In this document: piece by piece, positions 1 to 11,514 of the stretch
Layout of the letters: each line of letters begins with the position of its first letter
Position numbering within the stretch: position 1 is the first letter of the stretch
NCBI GenBank assembly: GCA_029207755.1
Contig: JARCOQ010000016.1
Coordinates: forward strand, 15,025,307-15,089,306
Direction of reading: 5' to 3'
Length of the DNA: 64,000 nucleotides
Origin: Chamaea fasciata
Taxonomy: Eukaryota; Chordata; Aves; Passeriformes; Sylviidae
The notes under the pieces: generated by a model
The model's database searches: none
What the model was told of the DNA's origin: nothing
What the model saw: the letters and a program-made list of their open reading frames with translations, nothing else
Position numbers and translations under genes: made by a program

Positions 1-76
1 GTGCTGCAGGGGGAAGTTGTAGATCTGGTCGTGTTTCACACGCAGGTTTGCCACACGCTCCTTCAGCTGCCGGATG
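1..76 (-). CDS. PPL: PPL coding exon 4 (partial, cut by window edge)
   Basis: The acceptor CCTGCAG|CATC supplies the third base of an Asp codon. The exon then reads IRQLKERVANLRVKHDQIYN and a few more residues to the edge. This matches the conserved stretch after DMI(A/T)ED in periplakin. The 3' border lies outside the window. Confidence 0.9.
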
Positions 77-3000
77 CTGCAGGAAGGGAAAGGTGAGGGT
101 GGGATGCAGGATGTGGGCATGGGCTGGCATTACTCCTGGTGGGTGTAGCTGATCCTCTCCCAGGGCCTCTGGATGGATAGGCTGTGCTTAGGGGATAATG
201 TCCTTATGGATATGATGTCCTTAGGGGATAGCCCAGGCAGTCTGGCAGCGGTGGTTCCTGTGCTCTGCCCTCTGCCGGGGGCTGCTCCCATGGCTATGAG
301 CTCAGGGCAGGCTGGACCTGGGGCAGAGCGTAGGGCACAGTGGGCAGGGGCCACCCTGCCACACTGCCATCATCTCACACTCCACGCACCCAGGCTGGGG
401 TGGGTCATGCACCCTAATGGGAGGTGGGATGCAGAGGAGCCCGTGGTGACCCCCCCACTGCAGGCAGCAGCTGAGCAGAGCCCCCAGAGAGGCCTCCCCC
501 TCGTCCAAGGGCTCTGGGGACAGGTGTCCCCATGACACTCACTCTTCTGTGATCATGTCCCCCTGGGGGTGCTTCATGTGCCGGGCCACGGCCGCATCTC
601 CATCCAGCACGTAGAGCAGCTTGTCAGACTCGGAGAGTTTCTGTGCTGTCAGCTCCTTGTACTGTGCCAGCTGGCACGCCTTGATCTTGTGCAGGTCCTG
701 CACAGTGGGGACAGGAGAAAGGGTCACCTCTTGGGACCCAAGAAGTCATCCCACCCTGCATCCCTTGGCACTGGAGAGGGGCAGGAGCTCTGCTGTCTCC
801 CATCCACCTGGGATGTGTTTTACTCTCTCCTCTGCTATCACAGGATCATGGAATGGTTTGGGGTGGAAGGGACCTTAAAGACCATCCAGCTCCAACCTCC
901 CTTGCCATGGGCAGGGACACGTTCTACGTGATGAGGTTGCTCCAAGTCCCATCCAGTCTCACCTGCTGGGGACGGGCTGGGGAGCTGCATCACCTTGGGA
1001 TGCATCCTTTGGGACCAGGAGGATGGTTCAGACCTCTCCTCCTCCACCCCAGCTCCCTGCTGGGATGCACATCCCCACTCTGCACAGTGCCGCCCCCCTG
1101 GGTAGGGGGGGATTTCGGGGCCTTGTTCCCTGGAACACCCTCCCACCCCGTTCCCGCGAGTAGGGGGATCCCAGTATCCCAGTAACCCTTAAATGACCCT
1201 TACAGATCATCACAATCCAGGTAGCAATGCAGGGCTGGGCAGCCACCCACAGGTGCCACAGGAGAGGAGGGCAGAGCCCAGGAGATGCAAAGGCCCGGGG
1301 CAGGAGGCAGAGGGGGGACGGGGCTGCTGGGAGGAGCCTACGGGTGTGGGACCGTGCCTTGCTTACGTTTTGCATTCGGGAGTCGGTCTCCACGATGTTT
1401 TTCTCCACCTGGTCAGCATTTTTCTGCAGGCGCTCGATGAGCTCGGTCAGCTCTTTGCTGGAGATGCTGGGGAGAGAACGGGGGGCTCGTCACCCCACAA
1501 AGCTCCCGGGGTGCCCGCGGGGTGCTGTGACCTCGGGGGTGGCCGGGGGCCAGCAGAGCCTGCCAGGCACCGCAGCTGTGTGTGACTCACTGCTGCCTTC
1601 CAACACTTTCCAAAATACTCAGCCAGTGGGCCAGGAGTGGGTGGGGGACGGGTGGAAATGGGAGTGATGCCTGAGCCTCCCTCGGCTGCCGAGCAAGAAA
1701 GGAAAGAGCTGATTGCAGGGACAGGGAGAGAATCACAGAATGTCCTCGGCTGAAAGGGACTCACGAGGATCATCAACTCCTGGCCCTGCACAGACGCCCA
1801 ACAATCCCGTCCTGTGCCTGAGAGGGGGGTGCAGTGTGGGAATGGAGGAGCTGCAGCAGCAGGGAGGCCCTGGTCCCCCATGCCCACAGGGCAGGTGGTC
1901 CCTTTGGAGGCTGTGGGCAGCCCCTGCCCACAGCCCTGCCCTGCCCCTCTGGGCCATGCCCGGGGCTTCCTTCTCTTCGAGCAGTTATTCACACTTTAAA
2001 CCCAGGGAAGGGATGGGATCACACTCATTGCATCTCTTCCAGTGCTTTCGCCCGTGCTGGGCACTGCTTTTGCTCCCAGGGTGACACTGGCCAGGCTGGC
2101 AGGGTGCGGGGCCAGCCCAAATATTCCCATCCAAGTGCAGGGATGGTGGAGCTGGAGCAGGGGCAGAACAACCCGTGACGCAGCTTCTGCATTGCCGGGG
2201 TTATTTTAAACATTTCATCTCGTTGCTGTCACTTTGGCTGCAAGGAGAGGCTGCAGCGTGCCAGGGCCAGCTCCAGGGGCGTGTGCCAGGCACTGCCCGC
2301 AGCTCTCCCACCCCTGACCAGAGTCAGGAGCAGGGTGTGCTCCCCAAATCCCTGCAGCTGGAGGGAGCTGAGGCTGCTGGCAAGGCCGGGGTGTCCCAGC
2401 TGTGCTGCTTTGCCATCTGGGCTTAAACCAAAGCCCGGCTCAGTCCAGTCCCAACCACCCTGACAAAAGCCTTAATGACCTCGTTATGTGGTGGCAGAAT
2501 TAATCTTTATATGGCACTTGGAAGTGTCAGCTGCTGCTGGAGCAGCTGGGGAGGACGAGCGGGGCTGGCTGGGGGAGCACCAGCAGTGCTGGCTTGTGGC
2601 ACAGATAGTTCCTGCATCCGCAGGTAGAATAATGGAATTGTAAAGGTTGGAAAACCCTCTGAGTATGTCGAGTCCAACTGTTCTCCCAGCACTGCCAAGG
2701 CCACCACTAACCCGTATCTCCAGGTGCCATGTCCACACGACTTTTAAATCCCTTCAGGAATAGGACCTCACCACTGCCCTGGGCAGCCGTGCCACTGCCT
2801 GACCACCCTTCCCATGAAGGAATATTCCCGATATCCAACCTAAACCTCCCCTGGTACAGCTTCAGGCCGCTTCCTCTCATCCTGTCCCTGTTCCCTGGGT
2901 GCAGAGCCCGACCCCCCCAGCTGTCCCCTCCTGTCAGGGAGTTGTGCAGAGCCACAAGGTCCCCCCTGAGCCTCCTTTTCTCCAGGCTGAGCCCCTTTCC

Positions 3001-6000
3001 CAGCTCCCTCAGCTGCTCCTGGTGCTGCAGCCCCTTCCCCAGCTCTATTCCCTTCCCTGGACATGCTCAGCCCCTCATTGTTGTGAGGGCCCAGAACTGC
3101 CCCCAGGACTGGCGCTGCAGCTTCCCCAGGACTCTGCTGCTGAGGTTCAGGACCTGTTCCTGCCTGCCCCGTCTGCTGTCACTTCACTGCAGCAGAACAA
3201 AGCAAACCCCAGCTCTGGGTTTGCTCCTCCCTACCTCAAACCTGCCCCAGGCTGCAGGAGCCTTGTGGCATCCAGCAGCTCCAGGAAAGTTCACACTTCC
3301 CCGGGAAGTTCTGGTATGGGCATGGTTTACACTGGTTTTTTTCTTTTTATAGAAGCTGCATCATCATGATGGTACTCAGAGGTTTGTGCCTGTCACTGTG
3401 CCTGCTGCCTGCCTGGCACCTCCTGCATCAGCAGCAATGAATCCAGTGGGCATTCCTGGGCACAGGAGATATGGAAGGGGTCGCTGGGAGTTGTGGTTGC
3501 AATAATTCCAAGGGTGATTCTCATTCTGTGTTCAGTAATCACAGCTGGAGGGTGCTGGGTGCACCGGGAGATGGGATGTGGGTGGCTGGGTCCTGCTCCA
3601 GTGGTAGAAGCAGCTCCTCAAACTCTCCTTTGGGGTTTCTTCCAACCTTCATCATCCCACAGAAACCAGGGCAAAAGTCAGGTGCAATCAGGGGTTTGGA
3701 GTGGGTGACTGAAATGTGCTGCACGTGTTTGGGTGTCTTCAGGTGATGGTTGCTCAGAGCTGGCATCTCCTGCATCCTGGCAGAGCTTGTGGCCACCAGG
3801 GAGCCTTCCTCACCTCCCACCCGTGAACTGGAGCCACCTGAGCTCAGAGGGTGAGAGAGGTTCGTTATCCAGGTGGGAGCTTGGGATGCTTTGCTGTGAG
3901 GCCAGGGAGCTGGCCTGGCACTGAGCTGGGGATGAGCTGGAAGCTCCTGCTGGCTCCTCTCCTTGCACCCTGTCTTGGTCTCAGTGACTCCAGCAAGTCC
4001 AAGGATGGATCTTCAGGATTCCAGTGGATCTGCAGCATGGATGGGAAAACCATCCTAAAACCCCGAAGAAGTCTGAGGTTTCCAGTCTTGACTGAAACCT
4101 CTGAATTGTAGGGAGGAAATGAAAGTAAGCCAGGCTGTGGTTCAGGCTGCTGACCCGGAGAGCTGACCCTGGAGCCTTGGCCCAGCCTTTGTGCTCACTT
4201 TGCATCAGCAAAACTGATCTCAGGTGCTGGAAGCAGCGAGTGCAGGACCCCAGCCCTGAGCCTCCCCCCCAGGTACCGGCTTTGCTGAGCCAGTCTGGGA
4301 TGAGGATGTTGTGTCTGGGCCAGGATGAGCCCCTCGTCCCCTTCTCTCTGCCCCTCTCTCAGGCTGGAGTCACAAGCTCTCCTCATCCCTGTTATCAGCT
4401 GTGCCCTGCCAGCCCCTTCCCAAGCTGGGGGTGCTGCCCCTGGACACCCCCTCCCTGTCCTCAATGACTCCAAGGCCAGGGCAGAGCCACCCTCCAGCCC
4501 TGTGGCACCTGGGGACGGTGACATCCCTTCTCCATCAGTGCAGGACTGGGAGCAGGTGCAGGGCTGGGGGAGAGGGAGGGCAGGGAATGGCAAGTCCTTG
4601 TGTTGGAGGGGATGGTTTACCTGGCGATCCAGAAACTGCTGCTCCCATGTGCAGTGTCTGGGTGACCAGGGCAAAGAAATGCAGCCTTGCTCAGAGCAAG
4701 CAAGGACATGCTGGGATGTGATGTGGGCACGGCTCGGCTCTCCTGACACACCAGAGAAGCTGTTTGCTCTCTCCACCTCTGTGGTTTATGTGAGAGTCAC
4801 CAGCTGAGGCTGTGGGACAGGGAACTCTCATAAAAACTCCCATGGGAGCTGCACCTCAAAGCTGCAGCATTGGGGAGCTGCTCCTGTGCACCCCATCCTG
4901 CCCTGAGCTGTGTGCTCCGCTCATCCCACTGCTGCTGGAAATGCAGGGATAACAGGTGTGCAGGGATAAGCAGAGAAATAAGAGAGAATGGGAAGCTCTC
5001 ATGTGAGATCTCTCTTATTTGTGTATTTATTTCTCCGTACTTGTTGCTTTGGTGCCACTTCATCAACCGGCTTGGACATCACTGATGTGAGAACATCAGG
5101 CCTGTTAATGACCCACCTGCACCTCCCCAGCTGGGTCTGTGTGGATAAAGCAGAGGAGGAGCACAGTCCCTGCATCCAGCTGCATGTCCAACAGGGAAAG
5201 CTGAAGCCTGGCTGAAATCTCTGTGCCAGGGGATGGAGGAGTTTGGCTTCCCTGTGCCCTTCATCTGCTGCAAGGGGGAAGATGCTGGAGTGTCAGGAAA
5301 AGGAGGAATGGCTTCCCACAGCCAGAGGGCAGGGTTAAATGGGATATTGGAAAGGAATTCCTGGCTATGAGGGTGGGGAGGCCCTGGCACAGGGTGCCCA
5401 GAGAAGCTGTGGCTGCCCCTGGATCCCTGGAAGTGTCCAAGGCCAGGTTGGACGGGGCTTGGAGCAACCTGGGATGGTGGGAGGTGTCCCTGGACATGGC
5501 AGGGGTGGGATGAGATGAGCTCCCTTACGATGCACCCCACTCCATGATTCTGTGCAGGAGAAGCACAAATTCTATGCCAAAGCAGTCAGGAAGCCTTGGC
5601 TGTCCCAGGAAAAGTGTGTGGATGGGATTGATAGGATGTGGCTCTTTTGGGAAGCTGCTGGGAAGAGCCATGGATGCATCCAGGCTTTGAAGCAGAGCTG
5701 CTGGCAGGGTAAGACAAAGGGAAGCCAGGGCCAAAAGAACAGGCTGGGGTGGGGGGGGGTGGGGGTGGCTGGAGCATGGAGCAGAGCTGGGGAGGGAGAA
5801 GGGCAGGGTTTGGCCAGAGCCCAGCTGGGATGGGCAGCACACACGAGACTGAGCAGAGCCAGGAGCAAAGGTGCCCAGGGCACGGCCCCTGCGAGGCTGC
5901 AGCAGAGGGGGGAACTGCAGGGCTGTTCTGCTGGAATAGATAAGGCTTTGTTTGTAAGATGAAAAAGAAAAAAAAAGCCTGGAAAAACTGGCTTTGCCGT

Positions 6001-9000
6001 TTCTGGAGAACTTTAACATTCTCTGGTCAGGAAGGAAAAAATGATCTCTCTCTCATGGAAAGCTGTGCTCAGTGGAAGAGTTGGGTTTTGTCAATGCCTG
6101 GCTGGGGTGACGGACCCCAGGCCATTCCCATGGGGAATGGGACCAGGTTTTGGGTTTTCTCCCAGCTGGGGGACCAGGAGGAAGCAGCTGCACCATGGCA
6201 GACAGCACGTTATCCATGAACCACAGTTCTGACCTCAAGAGCTTGGTTTCAGAGGGGTTCGGGTATTTCTGAAGGCTAAGGGGGGATTTTTAGGGTTCGG
6301 GTTTTGCTTTGTTCTGTTTTCTTAGAGTTTTGGTGATTTTTCTTAGTATTTTAGTTGTGATTTGCTGGGCGTTTTTTTACTAAGAGAGCTTCTCAACAGA
6401 CAAATATGATGATAATTATTGTAATATGAAAAGCTTGCTACTAAAACCTGGACTTTTCCCCCTCTATTTCTTTTTCTTTCTCTCTTCTCATTAGGTTGCA
6501 CCCTCACTGGTAGGAGCAGTTTTTGGAGCAAAACTCCCTGAGATCAGTTTCTCCAGGATGTGCAAAGGTCTTGTGCTAGCTGGCAGGTGGTAGAAAATCC
6601 CTTTGATTTCTCAAGTTTTCTTTTTTTTTTTCCCCCCAAACAAGGAGGCTGTTTCCTTAATCCCTCCAAGGGAGGATGTTCAGACACTCCCAAATTTTGA
6701 CCGCTCCAGCTGACTGAGTTCCCTGGGAAGGCTCCTGCTGGGAATTTGTCCCATGAGCCTGATCCTTGTTGGGTGGGCTCTGTCCTGCTCAGGGATGCTG
6801 CTTTTCTGTCAGGAAACCTTCCCATCTCAGAGGCTTCTCCTGGTGGGATGCTTGGCCAGGGACAGGGGAGTTGGGTGAGGATGGGATCTGAGCACAGATC
6901 CTGGTCCTGCTGGGATGGACAACCAGCCCAGCAGGCAGTGAGCACTCACTGCTGCTCTCAGCTCCATCCCCATTCAATGTCAGTTTATACAGATTTCATA
7001 AAAAGCTCTCCCATGTCAACCCTGCTGCTGGAGGCCAGACTTTAGGAGGGATTAAACTGAACAAACCCTCTAGAAGCTATAAATGTCCTTAAAAACTCCC
7101 TGAGCCACAGCTCCCACTGCATGAAAGTCTCTCATGCTGCTTTTAATGACACTGGAGTGAAACTGCGGCAGGGTAGAGGACACAAGGGCTGGGCTCTGGC
7201 TACAGTAATTCAGGTTTGGGAGAGATTAGGATCCGCCTGAAAACTCAGAGCAGAGTTCTGTCATGCTGCCCACGTCAGGGTGTAGCTGGACAGCAGGGTT
7301 GCTGTGCTCAGCCCAGCCTGTTCCAGGTGTATTTATCTTCCCTCGTAGGAATGGTGATATTTCATTGTAATCTGCATGGAAATGAGAGCAGAAATAGGGC
7401 GGGCGATGGGAGGCTGGCTCCGCCCTCAGCGCTGAGCAGCTCCTGACTCACCTGCTGTCTGGGCCTCCTGCTGACTCCAGCCCTTCCAAACAGCCTCTGG
7501 AGATGGGTGCCAGCCCTGCAGGCAGAGCTGTCCCAGTGCCTGCACCCCCTCTGACCCGGGGAGTGACACGGATGAGGGTCTCCAGGGTTGGGAGCACTCC
7601 TGGGTGGATGCTCGTACCCCGAGGACCCCAAGGATGAACAACTTTCCTGCTGCCAGGAAGGGAGAGTTTCAGCAGCAGCTGTGAAGACTGGACTGGTTTT
7701 TATCATGAAATTATCAAATGGTTTGAATTAGATGGGCAGGGACACCTTTCACCATCCCAGGCTGCTCCAAGCCCTGTCCAGCCTGGCCTTGGACACTCCC
7801 AGGGATCCAGGGGCAGCCACAGCTGCTCTGGGCACCCTGTGCCAGGGTCTGCCCACCCTCACTGTTTTCTACCTGCCAAGCCTGGACTATCCAAAGAAGA
7901 AGCCAACCTCCTGTGCTCTAAGCGTGGCAAGTGTTTGAGGAATGTGATGTGGAAGAAGCTGATGATTTTCCCCACACTGTGGCTCTGTTCAAGGCTTGTG
8001 CCTTCCCTTCCAGGGACACATAGCCACGTGACAACGCAGTCCTGACCATACTCAGGGATGAGAGCAGAACAAAGCAATCAAGTCCATGAGACAAAAGAAA
8101 TGCCACCATCATTCACCAGGATCCCCATCCTCCATCTCCCCAAGGGACATGCCCAGGGCTGGGTGGGGATGGCTACTGAGCCTGGAGACCTCGTGCCCAG
8201 GCAGATCACAGAGCTGCAGCAGGTATTCCTAAGGAGGGACCTGGACCCTGGTGCTGCTGGATGGGAGCTTGAGGGCCACTCTGGGGTTGGGACAGGGTGG
8301 CTGTCACATCCAGGGGACAAAGAGCTGTACATGGGGAGGCTGCAGCACCTGCCTTGGGTGCCAGTGCTGTTCACTGAGACGTTCCCATCCTGGGCAGGCT
8401 TTGTCCCGAGGCTGAGGAAGCCACCAAGGCTCCCCTGGCTCCTTTCCAGGCTCTGTCCTGCTGCTGGATGATGTTCCCCGGGCAGCCCCTGCCTCCCTCA
8501 GTTAGCTCGTGGCCCTGGGGCTGGCCCGGGGCTGGCAGGACACGCTCCAGTGCCCCTCTCTCTTGCCAAACCGGTGCTGGGTTCTTGCCCTGTCCCTCGG
8601 TGCTTTGAAGGCTCCGTCACGGGCAGCGCCCTGGCACCGAGCCCTGCCCAAGGTGCAGCCCCTGCGCAGCCTCGCAGGATGGGGCCGGCCTCACGCGGTG
8701 TCGAAATCTCGGTCCCTGCTGACGGCGGGGGCGGGCGGCTGATTTTAGGAGTGTTGCTGTGTTTTCCTGGCAGCAGAGCTGGGCGGGAGCCGCCCGGGAG
8801 CCTGGCAGTGCCTGGAGCAGGGGACGGGGCAGGAGCTCCTCGCTTCTTCTTCGCAATCCTCCTCCAGCAAGTTGTTCAACCGGTCGGGCACCGGCTTCCC
8901 CATCTTGATGGTGGGGCTGTTTCCACACGGTGGGAGTGTTCCCGGGATTCACAGATGTTTGTAAACTCCAAGGCAGGAATTAACAAATTGGGGCTAATAA

Positions 9001-11018
9001 GCACAGCTCTCCCCGAGGTGTGCACGGACAGCCGGGGCGCAGGGAGGGAGGGAGAGTGGCCCCGGGCACAGCCCTGCGCTGCTTCCTCAACCACCACCAG
9101 CCAGAAAAACAGAGGTTTCAGCCTGGCCCGCAGCCTCCGGAGGTGCTTTGGCACCTGCCCAGGGCTCCAGGCGGGGCGGCGGAGGGAAGCTTCTTCCTTC
9201 CTGAGCCCATCGGCGGGCGGATGGCGAGCTCGGGGTACCCAGGGCTGGCAGCGCTCGGAGCACAGCGGGCCACAGCCCCAGGGTGGGCACCCCGCACAGC
9301 GCAGGTCTGTCACCTCCTGCTCCACCGCGTCCCGGAGCTCCCGGAGTCCTGCGCCGCCAGCCCGGCTGCGGGGTTCCTCACTTGCCAGCCGCCCACTAAC
9401 TCTGCCGAAGCTCAGAAATGCGCCTGGGTGTCGGCAGCATCCCTCACCCATGGGAACGCCGGGGCCACCGGGGAGGTGCGGAGCCTCAGAGGGCTCCGAG
9501 CCACCCCCGTCTCCTCCTGCCTGCCCTCCCCGGGGCCGGAGCCGGCAGCGGAGCGTGCCCCGGGCTTTGGGAGCCGGAGCCTGGGCGGCCCTGCCGAGCC
9601 AGCCGGGCTGCCCGGGGAGCCTTCCCCAGGGCTGGGGCTGGAGCCTCAGCCCCAAGAGAGGGAGCTCAGTAAACCCCCTGTGCCAGGGGCGGAGGCTCCC
9701 CTGGCCGGGAGCACCCTCCCACCGCCACAGCCCCGCTGCCGTGGGCAAGGAGCAGCCAGGGGCTCCCTGCTTGGGAAATGTCGGCGCCTTGTGGGCTGAC
9801 TGGTCCCTTTCTGGGTCCTCGAAGGCACCTCAGCCTCTGCACCAGCTCCCCAGCTTCCTTCCCAAAGGAGGATTTTTTGGGAGAGGGCGGCAGCTCCGAG
9901 TCCAGCAGCCAGGATTGGTGCCGATGGAGAGGAATGCAAGGGCATGAACAAGCCACGGGCTTGGATCATGAATCCCTGAATCACTCCGAGTCCTGGAGCA
10001 CTCCACATGCTCCAGAGCCCCTGCAGCTCCTCTGGGAAACACAGGACACGCTTCTGAATTAATTCCAATATCCACCTCTTTGGAAAAACATCCCGGTGCA
10101 GGCAGGGGCTGGGGACTATCCACCGTCCAGCCCAGAGAGGCTGAGCCTTCCTGGAGAGGGATTTTTACACCTTTTCCCTTTTATCAGTGACCTTTCACAG
10201 GGCAGATTCAACAGGCTGCTTTTTTTCTTTCGCCTTTTTTTTTTTTTTCCTTTTGCTTTTTGTTTTTCCTTTCGCTTTTTTTTTAACCAACCAGTACAAC
10301 CAAAACGCGTCCCCACCCCATCAGTGGAAGCCGAGGAAACGGCGATGGACCAAATCCTTGGTCCTGAGGGAACAGAGGGCAAAGGTGGCGAACAACCAGA
10401 CTATTTCCCCCTAAGATCTAACCCAGCACACACCTGGGAAGTGAAGGAACCTGCTCGCTGGAGCTGCTGCTACTGCGATGGGAGGGCAGCTGGGAGAAAC
10501 GAGCTCTGTGCCCACAGCCGGCGCAGGGGATGTGCACCCATCCCCAGCGGCTCGGAGAGGAGCTGACACTTCAGCGGGGGCCAAACATCGGAGTTCCCAC
10601 ACGTCAGGGGCTTTACCAGCACTCAGAGGGTGCCCACACCTCGACGATGTCACACTACAGGCTTCCTCACCTCGGGAATGCGCAATCCTCGGGGATGCCC
10701 ACACTTTAGGGTGCCCACACCTCCGGGGGTACCCCCTCCTTGGGGAGTGCCGACAGTTCGGGGTTCCACACCTCGAGTATTCTCACACTCGAGGGTGTCC
10801 ACACCTCGGGGGATTCCCACTCCTCGGGGATGGGGGGGTGGTCAGCTCCGCCGAGCCCTGGAGCGGAGCGGGGGGAATGCTGCGGGACGGGATCCCCGGG
10901 GTGGCGGCTCTGCTCGCCCCGGGAGCAGCGGGACTGCCCGAGGCCGGCTCACTCACCTCTTCTTCTGCACGGAGGGGCTGTATTTCCCTTTGTTGCGTTT
11001 CCTGAAGAGCGAGTGCAT
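1..11018 (-). CDS. PPL: Periplakin, N-terminal four coding exons (gene span, continues beyond left edge)
   Basis: Periplakin is a cytoskeletal linker of the plakin family. It acts at desmosomes, the cornified envelope and the cell cortex, tying intermediate filaments to the membrane. Four minus-strand exons join in phase (62 + 100 + 155 + at least 76 nt) to give about 131 residues. These match the periplakin head: the MHSLFRKRNKGKYSP start, an ELIERLQKNADQVEKNI segment, an ESDKLLYVLDGDAAVARHM segment, KHPQGDMI, then IRQLKERVANLRVKH. Envoplakin has a different start and a diverged helix here, so periplakin fits better, although a PPL-like plakin paralogue cannot be excluded. The rest of the plakin domain, the rod and the C-terminal linker lie off the left edge. 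The start codon has G at -3 and sits in a CpG island. It faces the STXBP4-like gene across about 7.9 kb. Confidence 0.88.
77..542 (-). other. PPL: PPL intron 3
   Basis: Intron of 466 bp with a GTGAGT donor and a CAG acceptor. I see no repeat or other element in it. Confidence 0.85.
543..697 (-). CDS. PPL: PPL coding exon 3
   Basis: 155 nt, phase 0 in and phase 2 out. The acceptor is CTGTGCAG|GAC and the donor AGA|GTGAGT. It encodes a helix beginning DLHKIKACQLAQYKEL and ending with the family-conserved HMKHPQGDMITE. Reading past the donor meets a stop after one more codon, which supports the splice. Confidence 0.93.
698..1366 (-). other. PPL: PPL intron 2
   Basis: Intron of 669 bp with a GTAAGC donor and a TGTGCAG acceptor. 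It contains one CR1 3'-end fragment at about 838-957. Confidence 0.85.
838..957 (-). repeat. CR1 LINE 3'-end fragment
   Basis: On the plus strand it reads as the complement of a CR1 tail: an ATCATGGAATGGTTTGG-type start, then GGAAGGGACCTTAAAGACC, then the GCTCCAAGTCCCATCCAG block. The orientation is therefore minus and the 5' end is truncated. Confidence 0.85.
1367..1466 (-). CDS. PPL: PPL coding exon 2
   Basis: 100 nt, phase 2 in and phase 0 out. The acceptor is CCCCAG|C and the donor AAC|GTAAGC. It completes a Ser codon (AG+C) and encodes ISSKELTELIERL followed by QKNADQVEKNIVETDSRMQN, the first helical segment of the plakin N-terminus. Confidence 0.92.
1732..1815 (-). repeat. CR1 LINE 3'-end fragment (diverged)
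   Basis: The AGAATCACAGAATGTCC start followed by GAAAGGGACTCACGAGGATC is a diverged complement of a CR1 3' tail. It is short, with a poorly defined right end. Confidence 0.6.
2627..3180 (-). repeat. CR1 LINE 3' region (about 0.55 kb)
   Basis: Complement of a CR1 3' region. It starts near AATGGAATTGTAAAGGTTGG and passes through the 'actgccaaggccaccact', 'cctgtccctgttccctgg' and 'ctccctcagctgctcc' blocks shared with the copies at 11.5 and 39.5 kb. The ORFs in it are repeat-derived. Confidence 0.88.
5298..5553 (+). repeat. CR1 LINE 3'-end fragment
   Basis: Sense-orientation CR1: 'gggatattggaaaggaattcc', 'gaggccctggcacagggtgc', 'ggatccctggaagtgtcc', ending near CCATGATTCTGTG, the octamer-type CR1 terminus. 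Confidence 0.88.
7727..7862 (-). repeat. CR1 LINE fragment
   Basis: Complement of the CR1 3' region ('gggcagggacacctttcacc', 'ggccttggacactcccaggg', 'gggcaccctgtgccaggg'). It lacks the octamer end. Confidence 0.82.
8620..9780. other. GC-rich block inside PPL intron 1 with long chance ORFs on both strands
   Basis: The block is GC- and CpG-rich and therefore poor in stop codons. A 465-codon plus-strand ORF (8550-9947) and a 290-codon minus-strand ORF (8876-9748) overlap in it. Their translations are low-complexity Pro/Gly/Ser/Arg with no domain I recognise, and overlapping opposite frames suggest composition rather than coding. It could be an intronic CpG island or an alternative promoter. Confidence 0.5.
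10218..10284 (+). repeat. T-rich low-complexity tract
   Basis: Runs of T broken by C and G (ttttttt-cttcgcc, tttgctttttg). Simple sequence with no other feature. Confidence 0.75.
10600..10830. repeat. Degenerate tandem repeat, about 18-20 bp unit, beside PPL exon 1
   Basis: The motif 'tgcccacacctcgggga' recurs in diverged form about a dozen times (for example tgcccacacctcgacga, tgcccacactttagggtgcc, ccacacctcgagtattctc, tgtccacacctcgggggatt). It ends about 125 bp from the PPL exon 1 donor, inside intron 1. Confidence 0.72.
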
Positions 11019-11420
11019 CGCGTCCCCGCACGGCGCCCGCCGCGCTCCTCCTGCCCGTCCCCGCCGCCGCCCGCAGCCTCTGCGCCGCCACCGGGCCGGG
11101 CCCCGCCGGGAGGCGGGACGGGGCTGCACCGCCTCTGCCTCCTCCTGCTCCTCCTGCTCCTCCTGCCCGCCGCTGCCCGGCCCGCCCCTCCCCACCCCGC
11201 AGCATCCTCCCCTGGCTTTGGGGGAGCCCCGTGCCCCCGGCTCCAGCCCTGCCTGAAAGGGACCCCGGCAGGGTTGGACCCCCCGAGATGTGCGGGGTCA
11301 GCCGGACACCCCCCCAGGAGTCAGGGCACGCGTGGGGAGCAGCTCGAGGGGTCCCTGGCCTCCGCGGGGCTGTGCTGGGCACAGAGGGGCTGTCCCGGAG
11401 GTGGTCTCTGTGTTTGGGGT
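10840..11420 (-). promoter_or_regulatory. PPL: CpG island with PPL exon 1 and the likely PPL promoter
   Basis: Dense GC with frequent CG dinucleotides surrounds the PPL start codon, as at many vertebrate promoters. A CTCCTG-type hexamer run lies at about 11143-11170 in the presumed 5' leader. No TATA box is evident. The transcription start cannot be placed from sequence alone. Confidence 0.6.
10957..11018 (-). CDS. PPL: PPL coding exon 1
   Basis: This exon encodes the initiator Met and 20 residues (MHSLFRKRNKGKYSPSVQKK) plus two bases of the next codon. The donor reads AG|GTGAGT on the minus strand. The basic start is the hallmark of periplakin. The same frame stays open upstream to another ATG at 11195, but that stretch is low-complexity Glu/Gln/Arg-rich translation of a GC-rich 5' leader and is probably untranslated. 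Confidence 0.9.
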
Positions 11421-11514
11421 GAACGGTGCTCGGCCACTGCTCCTTCCAGGTGCATCGCCACTGCCGGGACACCTGCAGCCCTGCGGGGAGCTTGGGGCCT
11501 TGCTCAAGACAGAC

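Larger units (their letters stand above)
1467..10956 (-). other. PPL: PPL intron 1 (9.5 kb)
   Basis: No exon was recognised. It holds CR1 fragments at about 1.73, 2.63-3.18, 5.30-5.55 and 7.73-7.86 kb, a C+G-rich block at 8.6-9.8 kb, a T-rich tract at 10.22-10.28 kb and a degenerate tandem repeat at 10.6-10.83 kb. The rest (3.2-5.3, 5.6-7.7 and 7.9-8.6 kb) is unique sequence in which I see nothing. Confidence 0.8.

Noticed and set aside
1..131. Envoplakin as the identity of the left gene
   Set aside because: The basic MHSLFRKRNKGK start and the KHPQGDMI segment follow periplakin; envoplakin differs in both.
8550..9947. Plus-strand 465-codon ORF and the overlapping minus-strand 290-codon ORF as genes
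   Set aside because: GC-rich sequence lacks stops by chance. Opposite-strand overlap and low-complexity translation argue against coding.
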